From positions 4,030,001-4,094,000 of the forward strand of contig NC_018721.1 in assembly GCF_000153485.2 (NCBI RefSeq): 64,000 nt of DNA, given 5' to 3'. A program made the translations under genes and the position numbers. The notes below the pieces were generated by a model that saw nothing but the letters and a program-made list of their open reading frames with translations, was not told where the DNA came from and searched no databases. The DNA is from Psychroflexus torquis ATCC 700755. GTDB lineage: Bacteria; Bacteroidota; Bacteroidia; Flavobacteriales; Flavobacteriaceae. How positions within the stretch are numbered: the first letter of the stretch is position 1; each line of letters starts with the position of its first letter. Below are positions 55,525 to 63,435 of the stretch, in pieces.

Positions 55525-57134
55525 TAATTCTTCGAAAATTTATCATCGGTCTTAAGAGAATGTTCCAGCCCACGTTCATTATTTCTTTTTGAATTAGCTT
55601 TCTTTTCCTTTTTTATAAAATCTTCTTTTAAACCTAAAAATAAAGAATAACACATTACAAATAAAATTACTGTGAAAGGAAGAGCTGACACTATAGAGGC
55701 AGTTTGAAGAGCTTCTAGCCCTCCTCCTATTAGTAATACCGCAGCTATAGCTCCTTCTGTTATAGCCCAAAATATTCTTTGACCCACAGGAGCATCTATT
55801 TTGCCCCCACTCGTTAAGCTATCTATAACCAGCGACCCTGAATCTGAAGAAGTTACAAAAAAACTAACTATTAAAATTATAGCTACTAAGTTGAGAACTA
55901 GTGTAAAAGGATAATTTTCAAAAAATGCAAATAGTGAAATATCAACATTGGTATTGACAGCTTCCAAAACTAAATTATCTCCTAATAGAACATCATTAAT
56001 CGCAGTGCTACCAAAGGCTGTCATCCAAAAAAAGATAACAAGTGTAGGTAGAAATAAAACACTAAAAATAAATTCTCGTATCTGTCTTCCTTTAGAAATT
56101 CTAGCGATAAACATGCCCACAAAAGGAGACCAAGCGATCCACCATCCCCAATATGTAACTGTCCAAGACATTTGCCAATTGTCCTGTGAATAGGTTTCTG
56201 TCCAAGTGGATAGCTCAATAAAATTTCCTAAATAAGCTCCAATATTTTGCACATAAGACTTGAAAATAAAAAGAGTTGGACCAAGGAAAAGGACTAAAAG
56301 CAAAAGTATTAGCGCTATTATAATATTCCACTTGCTTAGTACTTTGATACCCTTATGAATACCTAAGACTACAGAACCTGTGGCAATAAGTGTTATTGCT
56401 GCTATCAAGATGACTTGTGTGGTAATCGTATCTGGAAAATCAAATACATAGTTAAGTCCTGCAGAAACTTGCTTAACGCCATACCCTAAAGATGTAGCCA
56501 AACCAAAAAGCGTGGCTAGAACAGCAAATATGTCTATAAGATCTCCCCATATTCCATATATTTTCTCTTTTAAAAAGGGATAAAACACAGAGCGAAGAGT
56601 TAGCGGTAACCCTCTTGTATAGGTGAAATAAGCAAGGGAGAGTCCTACTAAAGCATATACAGCCCAAATGTGAATTCCCCAGTGCAAATAAGTATACTGC
56701 ATAGCTTGCCGTGCTGCTTCTGCATTTCCTCCTTCGCCAAAAGGTGGATTAGAAAAATGGGCTAAAGGTTCTGAAATACTGAAATATAGCAAGCCTATTC
56801 CCATCCCCGCACTAAAAAGCATAGAAAACCAAGACAATTTTGTAAACTCAGGTTTAGCCTGTTCTCCCCCAATTTTTAAAGTTCCATATTTACTGAAGGC
56901 GATGTATAGGATAAAGACAAGAAAAAAATTAACCCCAAGGATATAGAACCAACCACCATTTTCAGTCACATAAAGCTGAGTAGTATTGAAAAAAGATTTC
57001 GCGGAATCCTTATAAATTAAGGTCAAAGCAATCGATAGGAAAATTAAAAAAGCTGATGTAAAAAATACTCGGCCGTTGAGTTTCAATCCAAAAATTGACT
57101 TTTTTTCATCACTCCTTTCAACTTTATTAGACAT
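55521..57134 (-). CDS. BCCT-family transporter (betaine/choline/carnitine)
   Basis: 537 residues, 12 transmembrane helices. The family signature MSWTVTYWGWWIAWSPFVGM followed by FIARISKGR is present, as is GMGIGLLYFSISEPLAHFSN. It imports trimethylammonium osmolytes such as glycine betaine; the aromatic box includes the WGWWIAW tryptophans. The C-terminus is charged and disordered. MscS lies nearby, so the locus may serve osmotic balance. Confidence 0.93.
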   Translation of the reverse strand: MSNKVERSDEKKSIFGLKLNGRVFFTSAFLIFLSIALTLIYKDSAKSFFNTTQLYVTENGGWFYILGVNFFLVFILYIAFSKYGTLKIGGEQAKPEFTKLSWFSMLFSAGMGIGLLYFSISEPLAHFSNPPFGEGGNAEAARQAMQYTYLHWGIHIWAVYALVGLSLAYFTYTRGLPLTLRSVFYPFLKEKIYGIWGDLIDIFAVLATLFGLATSLGYGVKQVSAGLNYVFDFPDTITTQVILIAAITLIATGSVVLGIHKGIKVLSKWNIIIALILLLLVLFLGPTLFIFKSYVQNIGAYLGNFIELSTWTETYSQDNWQMSWTVTYWGWWIAWSPFVGMFIARISKGRQIREFIFSVLFLPTLVIFFWMTAFGSTAINDVLLGDNLVLEAVNTNVDISLFAFFENYPFTLVLNLVAIILIVSFFVTSSDSGSLVIDSLTSGGKIDAPVGQRIFWAITEGAIAAVLLIGGGLEALQTASIVSALPFTVILFVMCYSLFLGLKEDFIKKEKKANSKRNNERGLEHSLKTDDKFSKNY

Positions 57135-57151
57135 TTGATCAGGTTTTAAAA

Positions 57152-57186
57152 TAACTAGAGGCTATGTTGTCACGTAGCCTCTAGTT
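57152..57186 (-). terminator. Hairpin between the helicase and BCCT genes
   Basis: A perfect 12-bp stem aactagaggcta / tagcctctagtt with a 9-base loop, followed on the minus strand by attttaaaa. It ends the helicase transcript before the BCCT gene. Confidence 0.75.
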
Positions 57187-57199
57187 TGTCGTTTTGCAA

Positions 57200-58699
57200 T
57201 TAATCCATAAAATGGTCATTTATTTTCACTCTCAGCTTACGCACATAATCTTCGTAGAGCCAATCTCTGTAGTTTTTTGTATTGTTAATGATACAATTAG
57301 AATAACGCTTTATCCGATCTTTGATGTCGTCTTTAAGTTCTCTAGCTAAAATTCTTGCATCAAAAACATCTTCAGAATTTTCTGCACACATTTTAGCATG
57401 TTGCATCATGGACTCTTCTAGGACAAGTTTAGATTTATCTCCATTATTGACCGTTTCATTATACGTTTTCCTAATGTCGAAGGTAATGTTTTCAGAATTT
57501 TTGAACATCTGCCTTATTTCATCAGGCATTTCATATTTAAAATTGAGCTCAATATCTTCATCCGAAACCATATTATCTAAGAAATAATCTGGATTTTCGA
57601 AAATAAGCTGCCAATCTACTGAAGCGTTCCAAGGTCCAAACCTTGCGATATTGTTACCGAGATCAATAACATTGAAGGTATCTTTATATGGAAGTTTCCG
57701 AGACCCACGTCCAATCATTTGGAAGTATAAGGTTAGAGATTTTGTGGCCCTATTAAGGATGATATTTTCTACAGTAGGTTCATCAAAACCTGTTGTAAGA
57801 ATACTCACCGAAGTAAGAATGGCATCTGGTTTTACTCTAAACCACTCTAAAATTGCTTTTCGCTCTTTTCGATTATGTGTATTATCTAAGTGCTTTATTT
57901 CGTAACCAGCATCTTTAAAGGTTTGATATACATACCAAGACGTGTTAATTCCGTTATTAAAAATCAATGTTTTCTTTCCCTTACACTTTTCTTCATAAGC
58001 TTGGATAAGTTTCTCTTGCATATCCAGATTGGTGTAAAGGTCTTCAGAAGATTTAACGGTGTAATCTCCTGTAATTCCAACTTGAAGGGAACCAAGACCA
58101 ACGTCGTAATTGAACATTTTAGCCTCGGCCAAAAAGCCTTGTCCAATAAGTGATGAAATGGAGTTACCAACAATCAATTCCTCATAATTCCTATGCATAG
58201 GAAGCTTAATGTTGGAACTTAAAGGGGTGGCAGTTACTCCAAGGATAAATGCTTTTTCTAAATATCTAAAAAGCTTAGTAAATGAATTGTAGTGAGCTTC
58301 ATCAATAATGGCTAAACCAACATTTTTCATATTTAACTTCTCCTCGTTCAACCTGTTGTTTAAGGTTTCTACCATGGCAACAAAACACATGTATTCGTTA
58401 TCATCGGAAAGTTCTTTGACTTTAGAGTTGATAATTTTATTTCGCACCCCAAAGCCTTGCAACATATCTGAGGTTTGTTTACAAAGTTCTATTCTGTGGG
58501 TAAGGACAATGACTTTCTTTCCAGTTTTTTCAATATATCGTCTTACGATTTCAGAAAAAACCACAGTTTTACCTCCACCAGTAGGCAATTGATACAAGAG
58601 GTTGAAGTTATCTGGACAGTTCTCTATTTTATCAAAAATAGTTTGTAGATCACTTTCTTGATAGCCATATAAACTTTTTTCAGCAGTATTTTCAAGCAT
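57200..58699 (-). CDS. DEAD/DEAH-box helicase (superfamily 2)
   Basis: 499 residues from ATG 58699; an in-frame start at 58744 adds 15 residues. Q-like motif YGYQESDLQTIFD, Walker A YQLPTGGGKTVVFS, motif II AIIDEAHYNS, motif III GVTATP, motif IV and V in the C-terminal half (SVSILTTGFDEPTVENIILN), motif VI QMIGRGSR. It resembles the YprA/type I-like DNA/RNA helicases of Bacteroidota. No nuclease domain or restriction partner is adjacent. Confidence 0.92.
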   Translation of the reverse strand: MLENTAEKSLYGYQESDLQTIFDKIENCPDNFNLLYQLPTGGGKTVVFSEIVRRYIEKTGKKVIVLTHRIELCKQTSDMLQGFGVRNKIINSKVKELSDDNEYMCFVAMVETLNNRLNEEKLNMKNVGLAIIDEAHYNSFTKLFRYLEKAFILGVTATPLSSNIKLPMHRNYEELIVGNSISSLIGQGFLAEAKMFNYDVGLGSLQVGITGDYTVKSSEDLYTNLDMQEKLIQAYEEKCKGKKTLIFNNGINTSWYVYQTFKDAGYEIKHLDNTHNRKERKAILEWFRVKPDAILTSVSILTTGFDEPTVENIILNRATKSLTLYFQMIGRGSRKLPYKDTFNVIDLGNNIARFGPWNASVDWQLIFENPDYFLDNMVSDEDIELNFKYEMPDEIRQMFKNSENITFDIRKTYNETVNNGDKSKLVLEESMMQHAKMCAENSEDVFDARILARELKDDIKDRIKRYSNCIINNTKNYRDWLYEDYVRKLRVKINDHFMD

Positions 58700-58931
58700 A
58701 AAATTACTTAAGTTGAGGGGTGATTTAAATTTTAAGATTCGCAAAAATAAGGAGATTAAAGGGTTTAAGGAAATTTTTTAGCAGTTTATAAACTAAAATC
58801 AAGCACTTTTTACCTTTCATCAGTCTTCTGATTTATCTTTAGGTCAAGTTATTTTCAAAAATAGTATTGACAAGCACTCATATATATAAACTAAAAATTA
58901 TTTTTGCATAGCAACTCTAAAATCAAAAACC

Positions 58932-59309
58932 TTGGAAAATAAAAAAGCAACAAAACTTATTGAATCTATTGTAAAGGATCTTGAATCCAATCAAATCATT
59001 ACAGATGATGTGGTAGAAATGGTAAAACAACTAAGACCATTTGCAGTTGAAGAAAGTTTACCAGTAGTTGCTAAAACACTTAGACTGGTGTATGAGCACA
59101 TTATAGAAAACGAAGTTTTCGCGATACCTATACCTCAGGATGAGCCCTTAACAGATGAAGAAACAGGAGAGGAAGCTGAAGCTTATGAAATTATCACAGG
59201 TTCTGATAGCTTACTCTATTTAATAAATTTGATTAAAAAGTCTGAAAATCCTGCAAACAAAATTGAAATAAGAGAATATAATCGCAAAATGGAAACATTT
59301 GCTGAATAA
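58932..59309 (+). CDS. Hypothetical protein upstream of yebC
   Basis: 125 residues with a TTG start (no ATG or GTG fits upstream). It is acidic and helical, with the segment VAKTLRLVYEHIIENEVFAI followed by PIPQDEPLTDEETGEEAEA. It ends 8 bp before yebC and is probably cotranscribed. It looks like a small flavobacterial family found next to yebC; no function is known to me. Confidence 0.65.
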   Translation: MENKKATKLIESIVKDLESNQIITDDVVEMVKQLRPFAVEESLPVVAKTLRLVYEHIIENEVFAIPIPQDEPLTDEETGEEAEAYEIITGSDSLLYLINLIKKSENPANKIEIREYNRKMETFAE

Positions 59310-59317
59310 GACTTGGC

Positions 59318-60028
59318 ATGGGAAGAGCATTTGAATTTAGAAAAGCTAGGAAGATGAAACGGTGGTCTGCTATGGCCAAAACGTTTACACGTCTCGGAAA
59401 AGATATCGTTATGTCTGTGAAAGAGGGCGGCCCAGATCCGGTGATTAATGCCAAGTTGAGAGCTGTTATTCAAAATGCCAAGACGGCCAACATGCCAAAG
59501 GAAAATGTTGAGCGGGCCATAAAAAGAGCTTCAGATAAAAGTTTAGGTGATTATAAAACAGTGCTTTACGAAGGTTACGCCCCTTACGGCATTGCCATTT
59601 TAGTTGAAACAGCTACAGATAATACCAATAGAACGGTAGCCAATGTACGGTCTTATTTTAACAAGTGTAATGGAAACCTGGGAACATCTGGATCTGTTGA
59701 ATTCATGTTCGACCATACTTGTAATTTTAGAATAAGCTCTGAAGGTAGGGATGTAGAAACGCTTGAATTAGAAATGATTGACTTTGGCGCTGAAGAAGTT
59801 TTTGAGGATGAAGATGGAATAATAATTTATGCTCCCTTTCAAAATTTTGGAGATATCCAAAAACATTTTGAGGAGAGTCATATTGAAATTCTCGCCTCTG
59901 GATTTGACAGAATTCCTCAAGTCACCAAGGGTTTAAGTGAAGAAGAAAAAGAAGATGTTGATAAACTTTTAGAAAAGATTGAAGAAGATGAGGATGTTCA
60001 GAACGTTTATCATACTATGGAAGAATAA
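59318..60028 (+). CDS. yebC: YebC/PmpR-family regulatory protein
   Basis: 236 residues, complete. The conserved opening is MGRAFEFRKARKMKRWSAMA, with the MAKTFTRLGKDI segment next, then NMPKENVERAIKRA and EGYAPYGIAILVETATDNTN followed by RTVANVRSYF. The YebC fold binds DNA and, in newer work, acts on ribosomes stalled at proline tracts. Followed by a terminator. Confidence 0.95.
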   Translation: MGRAFEFRKARKMKRWSAMAKTFTRLGKDIVMSVKEGGPDPVINAKLRAVIQNAKTANMPKENVERAIKRASDKSLGDYKTVLYEGYAPYGIAILVETATDNTNRTVANVRSYFNKCNGNLGTSGSVEFMFDHTCNFRISSEGRDVETLELEMIDFGAEEVFEDEDGIIIYAPFQNFGDIQKHFEESHIEILASGFDRIPQVTKGLSEEEKEDVDKLLEKIEEDEDVQNVYHTMEE

Positions 60029-60064
60029 TAAAAAAGGCTAGATAAATATCTAGCCTTTTTTATT
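60029..60064 (+). terminator. Rho-independent terminator of yebC
   Basis: aaaaaaggctaga-taaa-tatctagcctttttt: a strong stem with long A and T tails. Confidence 0.88.
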
Positions 60065-60083
60065 ATTATACAAATTGAGTTCG

Positions 60084-60566
60084 TTACATATTTTCAAAAA
60101 TAGATTTCATCAACCTAGTTTTATCATTAAGACTTTCCTCCATAGAAATCATTGTTTCTGTTCTGCTTACTCCCTCTATATCATCGATAAGAAAGATGAT
60201 GTTTTTGGCATGCTCAGTATTTTTAGCCCTAATCTTGCAAAACAAATTGAATTTCCCAGTAGTCACATGGGCAACAGTTATATTTGGGATTTCTTCAATT
60301 CTATTAAGCACAAATTGAGTTTGGGATGTTTTTTCTAGAAAAATACCGACATAAGCTATAAACGTGTAGCCTAATTTTTTATAGTTTAAGGTTAACGAAG
60401 AACCAACGATGATCCCACTTTCCTCCATTTTTTTGACTCGAACATGTACAGTTCCTGCAGATATATCTAATTTTTTTGCAATATCAGTAAAAGGCGTACG
60501 TGTGTTATCAATTAGCATATTAAGGATGTGATGATCAGTGTCGTCTAACTTGAGTTTTCCTTTCAT
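60084..60566 (-). CDS. Lrp/AsnC-family transcriptional regulator
   Basis: 160 residues. N-terminal HTH (LKLDDTDHHILNMLIDNTRT followed by PFTDIAKKLDISAGTVHVRV), then the RAM ligand domain (FIAYVGIFLEKTSQTQFVLN, FNLFCKIRAKNTEHAKNIIF). Such proteins bind amino acids and act as octamers. Convergent with yebC; the M14 gene lies upstream on the same strand, about 85 bp away. Confidence 0.92.
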   Translation of the reverse strand: MKGKLKLDDTDHHILNMLIDNTRTPFTDIAKKLDISAGTVHVRVKKMEESGIIVGSSLTLNYKKLGYTFIAYVGIFLEKTSQTQFVLNRIEEIPNITVAHVTTGKFNLFCKIRAKNTEHAKNIIFLIDDIEGVSRTETMISMEESLNDKTRLMKSIFENM

Positions 60567-60651
60567 TTGTGTATTATATTATATTTAATAAAAATCAAAA
60601 ATAATGAATATTTCTGATTAAAAATGAAAGATTATTGTAAATCTTTATTAA

Positions 60652-61803
60652 TTAGATAACGAAAACGTTATTGTTGACTTTAAATGATGATAAAACATCA
60701 CCTACTTTTAAGGAGCAGTGCTTTTCCAAAATCAAAGATTGTTCATCTGCATTGATTTCACGGTGAGCAAAAGAAGGTATATTTTTTTCAATTTTTTCAA
60801 TAAACGGAACAAAGTTTATATGATCATTTTCCAGCACTTCCTTATATTGAATAACAATATCCTTTATAGTAGAATCTTCACTTTTCACATTTCGTACAAT
60901 CACATCATTAAAGAGTTTTTCATTCTCAGGAATTTCAAAGTAGGCTTCAATTAGTTCCTCTTTAACATCAAGGCAAATATCTTGAACCATCTTTAGTAAA
61001 GCCATAAAAATATATTTTCTGGTTTCTTCGCGCTCATAGTCATTAGGAAAGTGTCCAGCCTCAAACAAGACTGTTGGAGTCCCTTCAGCCTGAAAAAAGT
61101 CTCCTATAAAGTTTGAATTGAAACTATCATCGTAGCGTCCTATTTGATTTGGAATAAACTTCTGTAACATCAAGTTTGCAGATGCAATTAAACTCATGGA
61201 CTTCTTTCTAGTGACATTGAGTTCTCTTTCTTCATTAAAGGAAGGAGATAAAAAAGAAACCGATGCAGGAAAAGAATTATTACCTGCACTAAAAATAGTC
61301 CTTTGATCATGCATATTTAAACAAAAATCAGGTTGAAACTCAGTGTAGACTCTGTTCAATAATTGACTTTCTAATTGAGTCCGGCTAGAGGCATCACGAT
61401 TTAAATCCACCAAATTAGCATTAGCTCTCGTATATCTTAAAGCACCATCTGGATTCAAAACAGGAATAATAACAAAACTACACAGGTCAAAAATAGAATC
61501 GGTAATATTTTTATAGAGACTAAAGAAATTAAGCAAATCCATAACAGCCTTTGTTGTTGTCGTTTCATTACCGTGCATTTGAGACCAAATTAAAATCTTT
61601 CTAGATCCATGACCTAGATGAAACGAAGAGATAATTCTATCTTCTTCAGAATAGCCTTCGTTTTTAATTTTAAATTTATGAGAGATGGCTTTAAACTCTT
61701 TAATTAAATCCTCCTCTTTTAAATATCGACCCCGCAGAGACGAAACTTTGAAATGAGAATAATCTTCTAATAACTGTGAAAAGTCTAATGTGTCTAATTT
61801 CAT
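60652..61803 (-). CDS. M14-family zinc carboxypeptidase
   Basis: 383 residues from ATG 61803 (MKLDTLDFSQLLEDYSHFKV); the in-frame start at 61845 would lie inside the operator palindrome. Zinc ligands His77 and Glu80 are in IWSQMHGNETTTTK. The family's FVIIPVLNPDGALRYTRANA followed by NLVDLNRDAS and the third ligand in CLNMHDQRTIFS are present, with the catalytic Glu in PTVLFEAGHFPND. There is no signal peptide, so it is a cytoplasmic peptidase. The promoter carries palindromic sites shared with the XRE gene. Confidence 0.9.
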   Translation of the reverse strand: MKLDTLDFSQLLEDYSHFKVSSLRGRYLKEEDLIKEFKAISHKFKIKNEGYSEEDRIISSFHLGHGSRKILIWSQMHGNETTTTKAVMDLLNFFSLYKNITDSIFDLCSFVIIPVLNPDGALRYTRANANLVDLNRDASSRTQLESQLLNRVYTEFQPDFCLNMHDQRTIFSAGNNSFPASVSFLSPSFNEERELNVTRKKSMSLIASANLMLQKFIPNQIGRYDDSFNSNFIGDFFQAEGTPTVLFEAGHFPNDYEREETRKYIFMALLKMVQDICLDVKEELIEAYFEIPENEKLFNDVIVRNVKSEDSTIKDIVIQYKEVLENDHINFVPFIEKIEKNIPSFAHREINADEQSLILEKHCSLKVGDVLSSFKVNNNVFVI

Positions 61804-61804
61804 G

Positions 61805-61876
61805 TTCACAAATGTATAAAAACTAAAATATACATTTGTAAACATTCTAGATTTTTAATAAGTTTACATTTGTAAC
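61805..61876. promoter_or_regulatory. Operator sites upstream of the M14 gene
   Basis: Three related sites: ttcacaaatgtata (61805-61818), tatacatttgtaaac (61830-61844) and gtttacatttgtaac (61862-61876). The first two form a large palindrome around the region just before the start codon. The core is TACA-(A/T)2-TGTA-like. Confidence 0.6.
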
Positions 61877-61907
61877 TGCTGTTCTTTAGATTAACCTTCG
61901 TTTTTAA

Positions 61908-62155
61908 TCTCTATTGGGTTTAATTCCCCGAGGCTTACCTCGTATTTTAAGGAAAGTTTGAAAACGGATGGTTGTCATTAATCAAAAACGACCATCTAAA
62001 TGCCTCGTGGGCTTGCCCAGAGGATTATTTAATCTCTGTTTGGTTTAATCCCCCGAGGCTTGCCTCGTGTTTTGAGGAAAGTTTGAAAGTGGTTGGTTTT
62101 CATCAATCAAAAAAAGCCCTTTAAATGCCTCTTGGACTTGCCAAGAGGATTATTT
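61908..62155 (+). repeat. Tandem duplicate of a hairpin-rich unit of about 124 bp
   Basis: Units 61908-62032 and 62033-62155 align along their length. Each holds two stems: ccgaggct-ta/tg-cctcg near the start, and gcctcgtgggc-tt-gcccagagg (unit 1) or cctcttgga-ctt-gccaagagg (unit 2) near the end. Unit 2 keeps the second stem with different, compensating bases (cttgg / ccaag instead of gtgggc / gcccag). Non-coding, REP-like. Confidence 0.7.
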
Positions 62156-62157
62156 AC

Positions 62158-62368
62158 TTTATAATTTATGAGTGATGGTCTTGAACTCTCTTATTAAATC
62201 TTTCCTCATTTTAAATATCGACCCTGCAAAGACGAAACATTGAAATGAGAATAATCTTCTAGCAACCGAGAAAAGTTTAATGTATCTCATCTCATGTTTA
62301 CAAATGTATAAAAGCTTTAATATACATTTGTAAACTGAATAAATTTTCCGATAGTTTACTTTTGTAAC
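62158..62368 (-). pseudogene. Decayed duplicate of the M14 gene 5' end and promoter
   Basis: Aligns with 61665-61876: the same operator sites, then a start ATG, then codons reading NFSRLLEDYSHFNVSSLQGR where the intact gene has DFSQLLEDYSHFKVSSLRGR. TGA occurs at codon 3, and a frameshift follows the YLK segment. The duplicate is about 500 bp upstream of the original and is separated from it by the hairpin units. Confidence 0.75.
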
Positions 62369-62609
62369 TTATTATTTAGAGCTCTATCTATTAAATAATG
62401 GTTTCTAATAGATAGTATTGGAAATATTCCTATAGGCCTTTTTATTAAAAATAAAATGCCTATTTACAGTAAGTTATGCCTTTTTTTAGAACAATTACTT
62501 TAAGCTATAAGTAACTTGTAAACATGAGGATGACCTCTCTTTCAGTTTATTTGTTTACATTCGTATAAGCATAAACCGGTTAAATTAATTATAGTTTACA
62601 ATGGTAAAC
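62296..62609. promoter_or_regulatory. Operator array upstream of the XRE gene
   Basis: Sites: gtttacaaatgtata (62296-62310), tatacatttgtaaac (62321-62335), gtttacttttgtaac (62354-62368), gtttacattcgtata (62553-62567) and gtttacaatggtaaac (62594-62609). The last is palindromic and includes the ATG of the XRE gene. With the sites before the M14 gene there are eight in 0.8 kb, all of one consensus GTTTACA-N2/3-TGTAAAC. No gene other than the decayed duplicate lies in this stretch. Confidence 0.65.
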
Positions 62610-63011
62610 AGTTTAGATTTTACAAAACGACTCAAAGAAATCTTTGAGTATTACGACTTATCTGCCTCTTCATTCGCAGACCGAATTGATGTGGGTCGAG
62701 CTTCTATTTCTCATATTATATCTGGACGTAATAAACCAAGTTTAGATTTTGTAATGAAGGTAGTATCCAACTTTAAGGAAGTTGAGCTCTATTGGCTTTT
62801 AAATGGAAAAGGGTATTTCCCTTCTTCTAAAGACAATAGGAATGTCATAAATGCTAAGGAAGAGTTCGTCGATGATATAAAACCAGAAGAACCAAAGACT
62901 ATTGAACCTCTATTAAATGATAATTCAAATCAGGTTTCACACCCTAAAAAAGAAATTCAAAAAGTAATTATATGTTACACCGATGGTAGCTTTGAATCTT
63001 TTCAGAATTAG
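62601..63011 (+). CDS. XRE-family HTH regulator
   Basis: 136 residues. The N-terminal XRE HTH is DLSASSFADRIDVGRASISH followed by IISGRNKPSLDFV, then a WLLNGKGYFP tail typical of flavobacterial phage-repressor-like regulators. The C-terminus is disordered (KPEEPKTIEPLLNDNSNQ). An operator overlaps its start codon and further copies flank the M14 promoter, so it probably represses itself and the M14 gene. Confidence 0.85.
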   Translation: MVNSLDFTKRLKEIFEYYDLSASSFADRIDVGRASISHIISGRNKPSLDFVMKVVSNFKEVELYWLLNGKGYFPSSKDNRNVINAKEEFVDDIKPEEPKTIEPLLNDNSNQVSHPKKEIQKVIICYTDGSFESFQN

Positions 63012-63063
63012 TTGTTATAGTCTACTATAATAACTTTTGATTTAATTATTTTTGCTCAAAAAC

Positions 63064-63435
63064 ATGCGCTACCTCACTGCATTAATTTTATGTCTTCTTT
63101 TTATATCCTGTTATAATCCTGAAAGAAATTGTGAAGATTTTAAAACAGGAACCTTTGAGTTTGAGGCTTATTTAGAAGGAGATTTAGTGAAGACTACTTT
63201 TATTAGAAATGATTCGATAGAAATCGAAATTTACAAGGACAAAAGAGACACTGCATCGATCCGCTGGATTAATGACTGTGAATACGTCTTAAAATCGTTA
63301 AATCCCAAAAATTTAGCTGAAGAAAAGCCCATCCACATGAAAATTATATCCACCAAAAACAACTCCTATACTTTTGAGTATAAAATTGTAGGGAAAAATA
63401 AGAAGCAAAAAGGACGGGTCGTAAAAGTCGATTAA
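63064..63435 (+). CDS. Small lipoprotein
   Basis: 123 residues from ATG 63064; a TTG at 63052 precedes the signal by four codons. The signal ends LLFISC. The mature protein is small, Lys/Asp-rich and beta-like, with Cys in NPERNCEDF and INDCEY. No family recognised. Its TAA overlaps the convergent topoisomerase gene's stop: the two share the bases ttaa at 63432-63435. Confidence 0.7.
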   Translation: MRYLTALILCLLFISCYNPERNCEDFKTGTFEFEAYLEGDLVKTTFIRNDSIEIEIYKDKRDTASIRWINDCEYVLKSLNPKNLAEEKPIHMKIISTKNNSYTFEYKIVGKNKKQKGRVVKVD

